DNA from: Parapristionchus giblindavisi
Lineage: Eukaryota; Nematoda; Chromadorea; Rhabditida; Diplogasteridae
Direction: 5' to 3'
Assembly: GCA_943737045.1 (NCBI GenBank)
Contig: CALSFV010000299.1
Coordinates: 304,501 to 368,500, forward strand
Length of the DNA: 64,000 nucleotides
Position numbers and translations under genes: made by a program
Part shown: piece after piece, positions 42,455 to 53,981 of the stretch
Position numbering within the stretch: the stretch's first letter is position 1
How the letters are laid out: the number at the start of each line of letters is the position of its first letter
Notes under the pieces: generated by a model
Told to the model about the DNA's origin: nothing
What the model saw: the letters and a program-made list of their open reading frames with translations, nothing else
Database searches by the model: none

Positions 42455-43766
42455 CGCTTGTCCAACGACACTGACGTCGTTCTAACGCGACGTGAACCGG
42501 TTAAGAAGGCTATCGTAGCTGAAAATACCCAGACAAAGTAAGTTATACTCATTTTCCTTGTCTCATTAATTACACCTCGTTTCTTTACTTTTATGCCAAT
42601 CATATCAGGTACGAAGATGACGTCCTTCTACTCCGCGCTGTCTTTTCTGGCCGTTCTGTCTCAGATAAGTCATGCACTTTTTTATTGTAGTAAATCTAAC
42701 ATGGTCACGATTGTTGTTCTCAGTAGAACATTCATTGTCTTTGATTACCTTGAAGCTTTGTGACGACATTGTAGCTTCCCCGGATGCTAGACTGCTCATG
42801 GCGAGGAAGAATCGGAGGAGATCGATAAACAGGTTTGTTGTATCATGTAATCTTTTCTTGTAAAATTGAAAATATTCTTGTCACTAAGCTAATGTAGTCA
42901 TGCTAATCAATATCTCCTACATTATTTTTATCATTCTCTGTTCAGGCAGCCGATGTACACTCACAGCGAACTGTCTCATATATGAGACACTCAGTGACGA
43001 AGTAAGCTTGATTCGCGATTGAGTGACTCACATATGAGAAAATTGGAGTGGCTAAGGCCGTGGGCGAGGATAGAGAGCAATGAGACAATTGGTGTCTCAT
43101 ATTTGAGAGACTCACCTACTCTTTTAACTAGAGTAAGAGTAAACTTGGCAAAAGACTTTGCTCGGAGTGGGTATCGAACCAGCGCGGGAGCATACTACCG
43201 CAAGTGAAGCACCCTACCCACTGCGCTACTTGGACATGAAGTCACACAGAACAGAACTCAATGACTATGCGAGAGTGATGCGCGCAACTCTTGTCTCATG
43301 AGCCAGACACCGTGAGACACTGATTGTCTCATAACAGCTTTGAGTCATCAACTATCTCATATGTGAGACACATCGCAATGATGAGCCAATTCTTTCCGAG
43401 ACAATTCAGTGAGACAATCACTATCTAAGTCATTTCGCTGTGAGTGTACGTGTTTGTTGTGTCCTCATGAATCATGAAATCCTATGTGGTTGTTGTGTTG
43501 GATCTGGATGTGGTCCTGCAACTGAAAACGAGGTGAGAATATTCAATTAATATTATTTAAATGTACACTGTAAAGTACATATTAGTTCTAGTGTAGATTT
43601 ATTTGATTACTCCTCACCAATTAGGCCGTATTTTTGAGTAAAATGTGAACAAATCAAGCAAGCAGTTATCAGTAATTGATTTTAATAGTTACATTTCGAA
43701 ATCAATTATCATTAATGTTGTTCCAGTTACGTCTCTGAACGCCGTAACCTGCTGAAGAAGCTTTAA
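42455..43766 (+). CDS. unrecognised multi-exon coding segment in palindrome arm 1
   Basis: Exon-like pieces with good splice sites: 42455-42537 ('RLSNDTDVVLTRREPVKKAI' then VAENTQTK, donor GTAAGT); 42609 onward ('YEDDVLLLRAVFSGRSVSD', donor uncertain); 42775-42832 ('SPDARLLMARKNRRRSINR'); 42946-43532, interrupted by the MITE at 42958-43446; and 43727-43766 (ends ...RNLLKKL or LRL then stop, depending on frame). Phases of the first two fit; later ones are ambiguous. I recognise no family. The position after TMEM131 exon 21 would suit a cytosolic tail (basic, hydrophilic), but no transmembrane exon is seen between them. Confidence 0.45.
42958..43446. mobile_element. MITE with CACTCACAG ends and tRNA-like core, one arm only
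   Basis: 489 bp, tips 'CACTCACAGCGAAC' and 'TTCGCTGTGAGTG', TA on both sides. The other palindrome arm has the uninterrupted site (CCGATGTACGTG), which proves the insertion and its 2-bp duplication. Subterminal words are GTCTCATATATGAGAC and TGAGACA. It splits a putative exon. Confidence 0.93.
43160..43235 (-). ncRNA. tRNA-like core of the MITE
   Basis: Minus strand, 76 nt: A-box-like 'TAGCGCAGTGGGTAG' and exact B-box 'GGTTCGATACC'. It differs from the tRNA-like cores at 19.5 and 39.8 kb, so it comes from another tRNA. The acceptor and T stems are imperfect. Confidence 0.6.
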
Positions 43767-44220
43767 GCTGCACCTGTTCGGGACTCAACACAGGTATACC
43801 AAGTTATCGATTTAAATGCAAATAAATGTATTCAATAGTAAAAGTATGAGGACACCTAGTAGATCGATTTAAATTTATTTGAATATCGATCTCTTAGATT
43901 TGTTTTGTAGTTAGTTTTGAATATGCGAAGTAATACAGTATTATTATTATTGAAATTACATGAATCAGTCGTCATTGTACTCATATTTCAGACGGCCGTT
44001 CTCAGAATTTTCGGTTTCTTCACTCAAACACTATTCTATCAGAGAAGTTTTTCATCTATACTTTTGAAAAGAATAATTATTTTAATGTCTATTCTTTATA
44101 ATCTTATTTTCTAAGTTTCTTATACATAGGTACTTTGTGTTTACTTTCAGATTCGTCGGCGGTTACACTGTCGACCATTGTGATGATACCGTAACCCGGA
44201 CGTCTACTAGAGCTGCGTTT

Positions 44221-44891
44221 GTAGCTCACATCTGCCGGGTGTATATACTGTAGCACGGCTACTTGCACAAATTACGTGGATTTAATAATTTATTCGGCAA
44301 ATAAAGTCAATACAATTAATACTGAGATAAAATAAAACTTTATGTAATGTTACATTTGTCATACGTGCGGCCGCCGTAACAACGGAGACGTCCACGTAAG
44401 CCAGATGTAACACCACATAAGCAAATATTGAGAAATGATCAATAATCTAACGGAAAACGACAATGGTAGGAGAATAAGATGCACTACCGACTAATATCTA
44501 TCACAGGCTTACCTTTTAATACGGCAACTTTTAAAAATCAATGACTGATCAGTTAGGCCAAAACTTCGTTATCGTTATTATACTTGTATTCAATGTTCAA
44601 TCCCCTCAATTCCGTTACTTCCCTGATCCTCATTTATTTTATCCCTAGAAAAAATGGTCGCAAACAACAAAGATCAGGGAAGAAAAATCAAAGACCAAGA
44701 TAGTGCTACGGTGAAGCCAGAGATCAATCGTTACACATTTACTCCGCCAATAAAATTTATTTAGAAAACTGATTTACTGATCAATTATTCATGTTATATT
44801 ATTAGTTTACTGTTGGCTAGGTCAATCGTGTCTATTAGAACCAAGTTACACAGGTTACCATTTTTGCTTGACTTGCGACAGACGATCACAT
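44221..44891. other. spacer between the arms of palindrome 1
   Basis: 671 bp of AT-rich DNA containing a small decayed hairpin MITE (44,347-44,411, 'GTTACATTTGTCATACGTGC', same family as 12,087). No gene. Confidence 0.7.
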
Positions 44892-46537
44892 AAACGCAGC
44901 TCTAGTAGACGTCCGGGTTACGGTATCATCACAATGGTCGACAGTGTAACCGCCGACGAATCTGAAAGTAAACACAAAGTACCTATGTATAAGAAACTTA
45001 GAAAATAAGATTATAAAGAATAGACATTAAAATAATTATTCTTTTCAAAAGTATAGATGAAAAACTTCTCTGATAGAATAGTGTTTGAGTGAAGAAACCG
45101 AAAATTCTGAGAACGGCCGTCTGAAATATGAGTACAATGACGACTGATTCATGTAATTTCAATAATAATAATACTGTATTACTTCGCATATTCAAAACTA
45201 ACTACAAAACAAATCTAAGAGATCGATATTCAAATAAATTTAAATCGATCTACTAGGTGTCCTCATACTTTTACTATTGAATACATTTATTTGCATTTAA
45301 ATCGATAACTTGGTATACCTGTGTTGAGTCCCGAACAGGTGCAGCTTAAAGCTTCTTCAGCAGGTTACGGCGTTCAGAGACGTAACTGGAACAACATTAA
45401 TGATAATTGATTTCGAAATGTAACTATTAAAATCAATTACTGATAACTGCTTGCTTGATTTGTTCACATTTTACTCAAAAATACGGCCTAATTGGTGAGG
45501 AGTAATCAAATAAATCTACACTAGAACTAATATGTACTTTACAGTGTACATTTAAATAATATTAATTGAATATTCTCACCTCGTTTTCAGTTGCAGGACC
45601 ACATCCAGATCCAACACAACAACCACATAGGATTTCATGATTCATGAGGACACAACAAACACGTACATCGGCTGCCTGAACAGAGAATGATAAAAATAAT
45701 GTAGGAGATATTGATTAGCATGACTACATTAGCTTAGTGACAAGAATATTTTCAATTTTACAAGAAAAGATTACATGATACAACAAACCTGTTTATCGAT
45801 CTCCTCCGATTCTTCCTCGCCATGAGCAGTCTAGCATCCGGGGAAGCTACAATGTCGTCACAAAGCTTCAAGGTAATCAAAGACAATGAATGTTCTACTG
45901 AGAACAACAATCGTGACCATGTTAGATTTACTACAATAAAAAAGTGCATGACTTATCTGAGACAGAACGGCCAGAAAAGACAGCGCGGAGTAGAAGGACG
46001 TCATCTTCGTACCTGATATGATTGGCATAAAAGTAAAGAAACGAGGTGTAATTAATGAGACAAGGAAAATGAGTATAACTTACTTTGTCTGGGTATTTTC
46101 AGCTACGATAGCCTTCTTAACCGGTTCACGTCGCGTTAGAACGACGTCAGTGTCGTTGGACAAGCGCTGAAACCACAAATATCAATGAATAGAACGTTAA
46201 TTCCACAAATAATTAATTAAGAAAGAAAAATGATGACGCTTGAGCAAGAATTGGCTAATTGCCAGGAAAAAACATATTGGGGGACTTCCGATTTCCCGGT
46301 TCCGGTTCTGTGATATCATCGGAACGATTTATTAAAAAAATAAAGATGATGATTTTATGAAAAACACAATATTAAATTGCGATTCTCGCGGACTAACTAG
46401 ATTAGAGTGCAAGAAAAATAATGAAAAGAAAGAGAGATCACGAAAATGCACGGTTCGCTCAAAATCTCGTTGATCGGCCTGATCCGTTCAGATTCATTCG
46501 CACCGTTCATGATACAAAGATTTTTACATGTACGATA
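44892..46537 (-). repeat. palindrome 1, right arm
   Basis: Reverse complement of the left arm without the MITE. It carries the unrecognised exons on the minus strand: 46166-46084, from 46012, 45846-45789, 45675-45580 and 45385-45346. In this arm the fourth is uninterrupted and its phase-0 frame reads 'NHEILCGCCVGSGCGPATEN'. The homology stops at 46,537 at the mirror position of exon 21. Confidence 0.95.
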
Positions 46538-47270
46538 CCTCCTCGATATTGCATATGTTTGATTTGAACTTTGATCTTTGATTTTTGGTCTTTGGTCTTT
46601 GATCTATGATGTTTTTTCTCGTTTCGCAATGGGACGGTGCACTGGCCCCTTTCCTAGCAAATTTCAATACTATTGCATAAAGTGATTCTGCCTGAATTTT
46701 GTATTTTATACTTATGTACTTATGTACTCACTGTTATGCGAGACCAAACATGATTAGTAGAGATGAACTGTGTATGAGTGGGTAATGAGACGAGAAAGCG
46801 GCGGGTAGTATCTCGATAGCAGTGATGCATCTATGTGGTCCTTTTGGTAGAAGGGAGAGAGCTTCAAAACGTCTAGAGTGTTGGTATGTATATGTCGTGC
46901 AGCAAGGTCGTAGTGTGCATTAAGTGATCTACATTAAGTAAGTTTGTAAGAAGCAATGAGAAGACAAATAGTTGGGGAGAAAGTTATAAAATTGGATGGT
47001 TACATCCAAGATAGCATCGGACCGATAGAATACACTATGTACATGAGCATATTAGGAAACGTGAATATGACGGGTGACAATGGTCGGTAGAGATGACTAT
47101 TTAATTATTTACTTATTATTTATTTATTTATTTTATTTTGTTTGTTTATTTATGAAGAGCTATCGCTGGGGTGGAAGAATGGATGCAATTGTTGGTGATT
47201 AGAATTGCGCTTTGTTTTTATTCAATCTTTTGTTCACTTGTTTTAGTTTTTTTGTATATCTACTATACCT
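46538..47270. other. non-coding DNA with a fragment of a TMEM131 intron
   Basis: 46,612-46,830 matches the intron after exon 11 of copy B (52,855-53,045; 'CGCAATGGGACGGTGCACTG', 'GAAAGCGGCGGGT'). So yet another partial copy of the locus borders the palindrome. No exon in it. Confidence 0.6.
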
Positions 47271-47500
47271 ACCTTCTACCGGGGATGATTGAATACACTG
47301 TGCCCATGACCTTCTACCGGGGATGATTGAATACACTGTGCCCATGACCTTCTACCGGGGATGATTGAATACACTGTGCCCATGACCTTCTACCGGGGAT
47401 GATTGAATACACTGTGCCCATGACCTTCTACCGGGGATGATTGAATACACTGTGCCCATGACCTTCTACCGGGGATGATTGAATACACTGTGCCCATGAT
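47271..47500 (+). repeat. 38-bp minisatellite, six units
   Basis: Six apparently identical units of 38 bp ('CTTCTACCGGGGATGATTG' plus 'AATACACTGTGCCCATGAC'), then decay. GGGGATG recurs at exact 38-bp steps from 47,281. Confidence 0.95.
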
Positions 47501-48049
47501 CTTATGATGAAACGTGGATACGACGGATGGCAAAAGGAATGAGAGGGATACGATTGAAGGATTAGAAGCGTTCCTTGTGTCTTATCCCATTCTTTTTCAC
47601 TTGTTCTATCCTATCCTATATCTCCTCGGGGGATGAAAATGACTGGGAGGGGGGTAGGGAATGAAGGAAGGGATAGGGAAACAATGAATGAGCAAAGTTC
47701 CTCCCGCATTCTTATCCAATCATGAGTGTTCCTAATCAATCAATAAAAGTATTCGTAATGAATTTCATATATTACCAGACTAGATGTTCTTCAGTTACTA
47801 TATTGGAAGTGACCGTTGGGCATTATGCTTACATTAGTGTCTCTCATTGATTCGCACTAGTTTTGAAATATCAGTAATATGTATTGATTTATTGATTGAT
47901 GTGATTGTGAACTACTAGTGAAGTATTACTTTACTAGTACTTTTTCTCATTAGTCGGTCGATAAAACCCATAATCGTCATAGTAATTGGCCATGTTGATT
48001 TCATGTTCCAAAGATATTAGATGGAACTGCGCTTGAACCAAATTTGATT
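47501..48049. other. non-coding DNA left of copy B
   Basis: No gene or family recognised. The duplicated block shared with copy A begins at about 48,050 ('CTCCTTTACATCATT'). Confidence 0.5.
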
Positions 48050-48074
48050 CTCCTTTACATCATTAAATAAAAAT

Positions 48075-48140
48075 ATTAGCGTCTGGTTGAGCGATCAACT
48101 GCCTTACCCTAACCAGGAAAGATTCCTGGTTATGGTTTTT
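48075..48140 (+). other. conserved hairpin segment shared by copies A and B
   Basis: 'AACCAGGAAAGATTCCTGGTT' is a hairpin with 9-bp arms. The surrounding 95 bp are nearly unchanged between 21,181-21,276 and 48,052-48,147. No coding frame is convincing in it. Confidence 0.4.
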
Positions 48141-48317
48141 GAGAGATACGAATAGATATGTAGTAATAATAACTTTTAATAGCCACAGTATCGGTTGATT
48201 GCGTGATTATGTTCCCTACCGTAACCTTCTCAGATAGTTGACCTTCGGTGTACAATAGCTTTCTTTCATATAAATCAATCGATAATTACCGTAATCCTTA
48301 CCGTAACCCTGTTCCAG

Positions 48318-48465
48318 ATCCCTTACGGTCGAAGGCGACGATGGTTGTCTGCACGAGAGTCTGTCCACCAACTCTCGTCACGCCGTCAGAATCCGCTCAC
48401 GACTGCCCTTCCCGGTAGCCATCTACAACGCCTCACTGCCCGTGGAAGCGGCCAATCACTTTACG
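48318..48465 (+). CDS. TMEM131: TMEM131-like exon 1, copy B
   Basis: 148 bp, acceptor TTCCAG, donor GTAGGT. 'SLTVEGDDGCLHESLSTNSR', then 'HAVRIRSRLPFPVAIYNASL'. It ends in phase 0, which fits exon 2. Relative to copy A it has one more codon and a single donor unit. Confidence 0.8.
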
Positions 48466-48815
48466 GTAGGTCAACGGGATTACTGTAGGTTACGGTAGTA
48501 TGTGATTGGAGGTAGATGACTGCTTTACTTCGTACTCATTTTATCTGTTTTATGTGTCAGATTTACTAGAAATCGTTCCAGCTCCCTTGCTTGTTGTAAT
48601 GAAGACTGGTAGAAACGGGATTCCACCGTATTACGTTAGGGCTAACTTTACTTTCGTGCTGTCATCCGTGGGCAACCTTTGTGGCTGGAAATTACAACCG
48701 GGGTTGTCGGGTACTAAAACCTGGTTGGTTGGGTGCCATAATCTTTGTCGTTATAGCGACAATGCCGCACACATATGATCACGATAACTGACTAATCCTG
48801 TTATATAACCTTCAG

Positions 48816-48888
48816 CTTCGTCTTTTCTCTCGTGTAGTCTCCATCGCTCCCAATGAGGTGGCGCCCGTGTTTCTGCTCAAATACAACC
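48816..48888 (+). CDS. TMEM131: TMEM131-like exon 2, copy B only
   Basis: 73 bp, acceptor CTTCAG, donor GTTTCT (weak). It reads 'LRLFSRVVSIAPNEVAPVFL' then LKYN. Phases 0 and 1 fit exons 1 and 3. In copy A the exon has been deleted: the flanking intron sequences (CTGATTTTGTGTTTT) lie directly after the exon 1 intron at about 21,905. Confidence 0.75.
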
Positions 48889-48934
48889 GTTTCTTCTGAT
48901 TTTGTGTTTTCAAATCCAGGAAAAGAAATGAAAA

Positions 48935-49020
48935 AGAATCGAGAGAGTGTGTGAAACGAGGAGAATCGAGAGAGTGTGTGAAACGAGGAGAATCGAGAGA
49001 GTGTGTGAAACGAGGAGAGT
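48935..49020 (+). repeat. 27-bp tandem repeat, three units
   Basis: 'GAATCGAGAGAGTGTGTGAA' plus ACGAGGA three times. Copy A has one unit near 21,950. Confidence 0.85.
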
Positions 49021-49133
49021 TTTTCGATGTTTTTCTTTTCTCATAAGTTTATGAATATATTTATTTGATAGAATAAATAAATAAATACATACATGTGTAA
49101 ATGAATAAATATATAAATAAATAAATAATTTAG

Positions 49134-49215
49134 TGCGGGCACCGGTGGACTACACGACGCATGTGACGTTGCACACGAACGTGGGCACGTTCAGCGTGCC
49201 CATATATGTTCATGC
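49134..49215 (+). pseudogene. TMEM131: TMEM131-like exon 3, copy B
   Basis: Acceptor TTTAG, then 'RAPVDYTTHVTLHTNVGTFS' and VPIYVHA. After that the expected YDGKIE and its donor are lost through small deletions, and the frame runs into a stop at about 49,230. It complements copy A, whose donor is intact but which has lost two bases earlier. Confidence 0.7.
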
Positions 49216-49293
49216 AAGAATTTTAAAAATTTAAGAATAAAATTGTTTCTAAAAAGTTTTTTAAAAGTTAAATATATTAATCCTGCTATTCAG

Positions 49294-49368
49294 GTCTTCC
49301 TCCATTCTCCTCAACAAGTCTCATTCGACTTTGGACTGGTCGAGCGCAATGACTCGCGAACCATACGC
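49294..49368 (+). CDS. TMEM131: TMEM131-like exon 4, copy B
   Basis: 75 bp, ATTCAG / GTGAGA, protein sequence identical to copy A (VFLHSPQQVSFDFGLVERND). The following 150 bp still match copy A, up to about 49,545 where 'TTAACAAGACCAGAATAATC' ends the similarity just before exon 5 should appear. Confidence 0.8.
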
Positions 49369-49545
49369 GTGAGATATCGATTGGATATTTTCGAATTAAA
49401 AAAATCAATATTTTACATTTTCATAGCACTATCAATATTAAAAACTGAAAAGATTTTTCATTATTCCACTAATTTTTCGTCATACTATGTATGTAGGATT
49501 GTAAAAAAAATCATTAACAAGACCAGAATAATCAATAATAATCAA

Positions 49546-51517
49546 TAACCAGGCCCCTTTATGGTGTGTAGACATGTTTGTCTTACCTCAAAATAATATA
49601 ATATAAAAATAATATATACTTTGTGCGGTGCAAAAGTAAAGTATAATAGTTGTTAGATCATGATGATATGAAGTGAAAAATCGATAATTTGCAATTTTGG
49701 CCAAATCAAGTGGCTATGCCTTCTCATGACCTCCAACCACACCCACTAACCGACTATCATCGAAATCGGAGACAAAAAAATTTCCTAGTGGCAGGCGTTG
49801 CTACACATTTATACTATATAATACTATGATAACTATATATCTTTATTCTGTGTGTATATACAATTTTATAATTTTAAAACTCAACACTTTGAAAGTGGTA
49901 AATTGAAAAGTTAATAATTAAACTGTGCAATCGTTGCAAGAGCCCGTCTTGTAAACTCAAGGGTTTCCTTCTTTAAACTAGAATATAGTGAAAAGGCCGA
50001 TAATATAGTGAAAAGGATAATCGAATACTCTGTATCATTAGCAAATTTGAAATAAAATACGCGAAGAGATCGTTGACGTTTTGTTCCTTCCTATCATAAA
50101 TATTTCAGCCCCAACCTCATCTAAACCCACTCCTGCCTGTAGTTATAACAAGAACAGCAGCGCCTGCAGCTTAATTCATTATCAGCACCTACCGTACCTG
50201 ATAAGTATTTAGTTTCTCTCTCCGGCTTCACAGCCTCCCCTGTCCTCCCTGTCCACAATTTTAGAAAAATCAACAATTTAAGCTTCTCCCCTTCTCTGAA
50301 ATATCACTATATATCACTGAAATATCACTGGCCTAGCAGTGATAACCCGCAGGACCTCGTGTGCCTTGAATAACGGGTTGTACCTTTACCTTTTTTTTTT
50401 TACCTTCTCTGAATTATCACTAAGAGTGTGCGTTTTGTTGTTTTTGTTTCCCGCCTCACATCCCCTCATCGATTAAGTTAATACTCCCAGAGTATTTTAT
50501 ATCGATCGAAAGGAAGATTTTAAATGGAGAAGAAAATGTTATCGTGGCGTTTAACATAAACACATTTTGAATGAACCGATATTCATGTTTCAATACATTG
50601 CAATACACGGATGACAGATCCTAGACAAATGCATCTTTCCTGTTTGTTACATTATTTATTTATTTATTTATTTTCTCTATCAAATATATATGCGCATAAG
50701 CACATTATTGGAAGAGATAAGAGGTCATTCATATTCTCATTTTTATATTGTTAAGAGTTTTTCGATTGTGAGGGTTGTAAGGCATTACTCGCTTTTTTCT
50801 CACACGGCATATTAGAAGATGTTGAAACGTGAAAGGGCCTGCCTATTCGGGGAGGGGGATTCGGCAACCGACATTTCGGCAACGGGATAGAACTCACAAG
50901 CTGCACTGGGTCCTAGCTCCGCGCTATGGGTATCATTACTGATCAGAATCAGTAACAGTATCATATCATAAGCTTGATTTTTGTTACCACGGTACTATGA
51001 CTTCGAATAGCCAAGTTCTGCTCCGTTGTCGAATTTTCGCCCCACGAATAGACCGGTTCTTTCACGTTTCAAGATCTTCTCATATGCCGGGCTCTACAAA
51101 ACCGAGCAATACTAAATACCCTGATATTTATCATTTATTTATAAGCTCATTATTGGAAAAGGGAAGAGGTCATTCATATTTTCATCTTATCACGGGTGTT
51201 TTTGAAGGGGTAGTTAACCAGTGCTCGTTTTTGTATCACAAGCTACATATGTATATAAGAAGATCTTGAAACGTGAAAAGGACGGTCGATTCGGGTAGGG
51301 GTTGACATTCGGGGGAAGAGCGCAGCTGATCGGCGTCCTCCCGCCGTGATGGTATCAGTAACACTATCATATCACAAGCTTGATCTTTGATCACGGTGCT
51401 AGGACCATGACCAGCTAAGTTCCGATCGGGTGCCGAATTGTCAATGGAGTATTCGTTATCTTCTAATCATCCATGACGTTGATAATTTATTGTTTTTCTA
51501 ATTATCTATATGGTTTC
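49546..51517. other. 2 kb of non-coding DNA replacing exons 5-8
   Basis: Contains the GGTAAA-tailed repeat at 50,326-50,407 and two copies of a dispersed repeat (50,650-50,830 and 51,120-51,290; 'GAAGAGGTCATTCATATT'), also found at 59,810-59,920 and inverted at 63,475-63,600. No TMEM131 exon is recognisable. A possible small exon at 51,519-51,567 (TTTCAG ... GTAAGT) could not be placed. Confidence 0.5.
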
Positions 51518-51911
51518 AGAATAGCTGGAGGCTCCCTTGCTCGACCTCAATCCTGTCACGAATCCGGTAAGTGTCCTTTTATCGATTGTTTTGTTGTTTC
51601 ATACCGTAATCAATCAAACAGAAATGCAACTGATCCGAGATATTTGAGTTCAAAGTTGGGTTCCTGGATAACCGACCCGGTGTAGGGAGCCCCAGAATGA
51701 TATTTACACAATGGGACTTGGGGGGATGGTGGGGCATGCCTAAACAAGAATAAAACTGGGGACAACTCGTTTTGCAATTTTTCTCCATTCCGGTCGTTAG
51801 CTCGATTCTCTTTTGACAGGCCTGATATAGATATAAATAAAAATAATAATAATAAATGAGCTAATATGTATTAATTTGTGAAATACTCAATAATAATTGC
51901 AGTTCTTGCAG

Positions 51912-53258
51912 TGAATCTGCCGGTCAATTTTGCCGAATCGCCAATGTCGGATGGTCAATGGTTCGCGCATGGTCTCACACTGCCCACTAATCTGGCCGAT
52001 ATCGACTCGTATCTGTACAAACGGGCAAGGGCAAATTACAATGCGTTAGTGTCGCGAGGACGACATCTGGTCAACTCGAGTCTGGCTCTGCACACGACCA
52101 GGGCGAAGCATGTGCAGGTAATGTTGATACTACGGTAGGGGGGATACGGTAGGGGTGGGTTACAGTAGGGGGTTATGGTAGAACTTGAGAGTTTCCATTG
52201 CCTAGCTGTGGTTACTGTATCGCTATTGTGAGCAGAGTTGATGTGAACTGTGGTAGTGGTGGGCAATATCTGCAAAATGCGTATGCCAGGCTGCAAGTAA
52301 ACGGGTGCGGCTTGTTGCAGAGAAGCGAAATAGCGAAAAAGAAGGGAAGCAGTTTTTTAAACATTTTAAAAGTTTATTGGTTGAAGAAATCAATATGAGT
52401 TCAATCGTTGTGATCACTGACTCTTTTGCACTTCTTGAAACAGGATCTCAGTGGGTCGGAGCTCTTTGGGGGGGGGGGGGGTAATATACACTTCACATTA
52501 ACTAATAAGGTTTAACTAATACTATTTTTTTGGAAAATTGGAAAATTGGAAAATTTAAAAAGTATATAATTTAATAATTCAATTGACTTGATTACTGACC
52601 TCAGATCTCAATCGTCGGTGAACTGACATGGCCTCATCTGCTCACACTGTGCGCCATCCACTTTCCGCTCACGGCAGTCGGCAATTTCACAGTAAGTACA
52701 GGTTACGGTAGCTTATGGAGGTACGGTAATCAGCTAATTATTGATTGATTGATTGATTTTAGATTCTCAATCTGACTCTGTCCAATCCGACGAGCGAGCC
52801 CATCTTCATCCAGCTCATACCCAGTTTAAAAGTGACTCGAGAAGGAAAGTAATTTTTCTCGTTTCGCAATGGGACGGTGCACTGGTCCCTTTCCTAGCAA
52901 CCTTCAATAGAATTGCACAAACTGATTCTATCTGAATTTTGTATTTTATTATTGTGACAAGATATTCATCTATTTACCGGAGTAGTAGGGATGAACCGTG
53001 TATGACTGGGAGCTGAGACATGAAAGCGGCGGGTCATATCTCGATAGCATTTTTTTTAAATTTCGTGATTTTTAATCTAATCTATTCATTCGATTGATCT
53101 TCGATATCCTAATGAATTGAGGGTTGATCTTTCATTTATTCATTCATTTTCAGTCTCCTCTTCTGGCCTACGATGATTATCCTCCTCCCTCACTGGAGAG
53201 CGCCCAATCGGATGGAGAAATGAGCGAGGCCCCGATTGGGATGATGTCGATCCGAATA
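51912..53258 (+). CDS. TMEM131: TMEM131-like exons 9-12, copy B
   Basis: Four exons join in frame. 51912-52117 (exon 9, as at 33,740). 52605-52691 (exon 10, 'ISIVGELTWPHLLTLCAIHF' then PLTAVGNFT). 52763-52831 (exon 11, 'ILNLTLSNPTSEPIFIQLIP' then SLK, donor GTGACT). 53154-53258 (exon 12, 'SPLLAYDDYPPPSLESAQSD' then GEMSEAPIGMMSIRI, donor GTGAGT). Exons 10-11 are a classic TMEM131 stretch (GEL.W..LL..CA.HFPLTAVGNF). Phases agree throughout. No stops. These are lumenal, upstream of the membrane segment. Exons 10-12 occur only here. Confidence 0.8.
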
Positions 53259-53261
53259 GTG

Positions 53262-53460
53262 AGTACTGTGGGATACTGTAGATTGCGCTATGGAGTACTG
53301 TAGGATACAGTAGATCGCTCTACTGTAGGATACTGTAGATAGCCCTATGGAGTACTGTAGGATACTGTAGATCGATTTATGGAATACTGTAGGATACTGT
53401 AGATTGCCCTATGGAGTACTGTAGGATACTGTACCTCTATGGAGTACTCTAGATTGATCT
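53262..53460 (+). repeat. TACTGTAGGATACTGTAG tandem words in intron 12
   Basis: About six units of 'GGATACTGTAGATTGCGCTA' followed by TGGAGTACTGTA. Two units remain in the corresponding place at 15,400-15,465. Confidence 0.85.
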
Positions 53461-53689
53461 TTGGTCTTTGATCTTTTCGTGAATTGTGGGGCGTATTGAT
53501 GAGCATATTGACTTTGATATTCATTCGTATTACTTCTTAAGCAAGTTCTCATGGTATATATTTTTGCAATGAAACTAGAAACATACGGGTTGTCAAGTGT
53601 CGCACTTCATTTCCAATGAAAGTTGTAAACGTTTTCCGAATATGCCTTGGGCCACTCTCGGTTGATCTCTGATCTTTGATCTCTTGTAG

Positions 53690-53735
53690 ATGTCAACGCG
53701 GACGCCGATTTGAAAAAAAGAAAAAAAGAAAAAGA
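53690..53735 (+). pseudogene. exon 13, copy B, truncated
   Basis: Acceptor TTGTAG and the first codons 'DVNADADL' match copy A (17,547). The rest of the exon and its donor are replaced by an A-rich run (AAAAAAAGAAAAAAAGAAAA). Confidence 0.75.
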
Positions 53736-53981
53736 AAAGACTATTCTGTATCTACGATCCATATTCATGAAATACGGTATCATAGTGGCAATCATATTAA
53801 CAACTGAATTATTGTTTACTTGACGAATCAATCGATATTTATTGTACCATACCATAGCTTGCTGGATTTTAACAAGGGGAAACTGCATCGTTTTCTTATA
53901 GCATAAATATCGATTACTTGTAAATTCAATCGATATATTTATTTTACAAATCCAATCGATATATTGATTATTGGTATTCAG

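Larger units (their letters stand above)
42084..44220 (+). repeat. palindrome 1, left arm
   Basis: Mirror of 44,892-46,537. Without the 489-bp MITE and its TA duplication it is 1,646 bp, exactly the length of the other arm. Sampled stretches, including two complete 62-65-codon frames, are identical. The spacer of 671 bp lies between the arms. Confidence 0.95.

Noticed and set aside
42084..46537. Palindrome as a bacterial or plasmid telomere or origin
   Set aside because: The flanks are spliced animal gene exons. Large inverted duplications or assembly joins explain it better.
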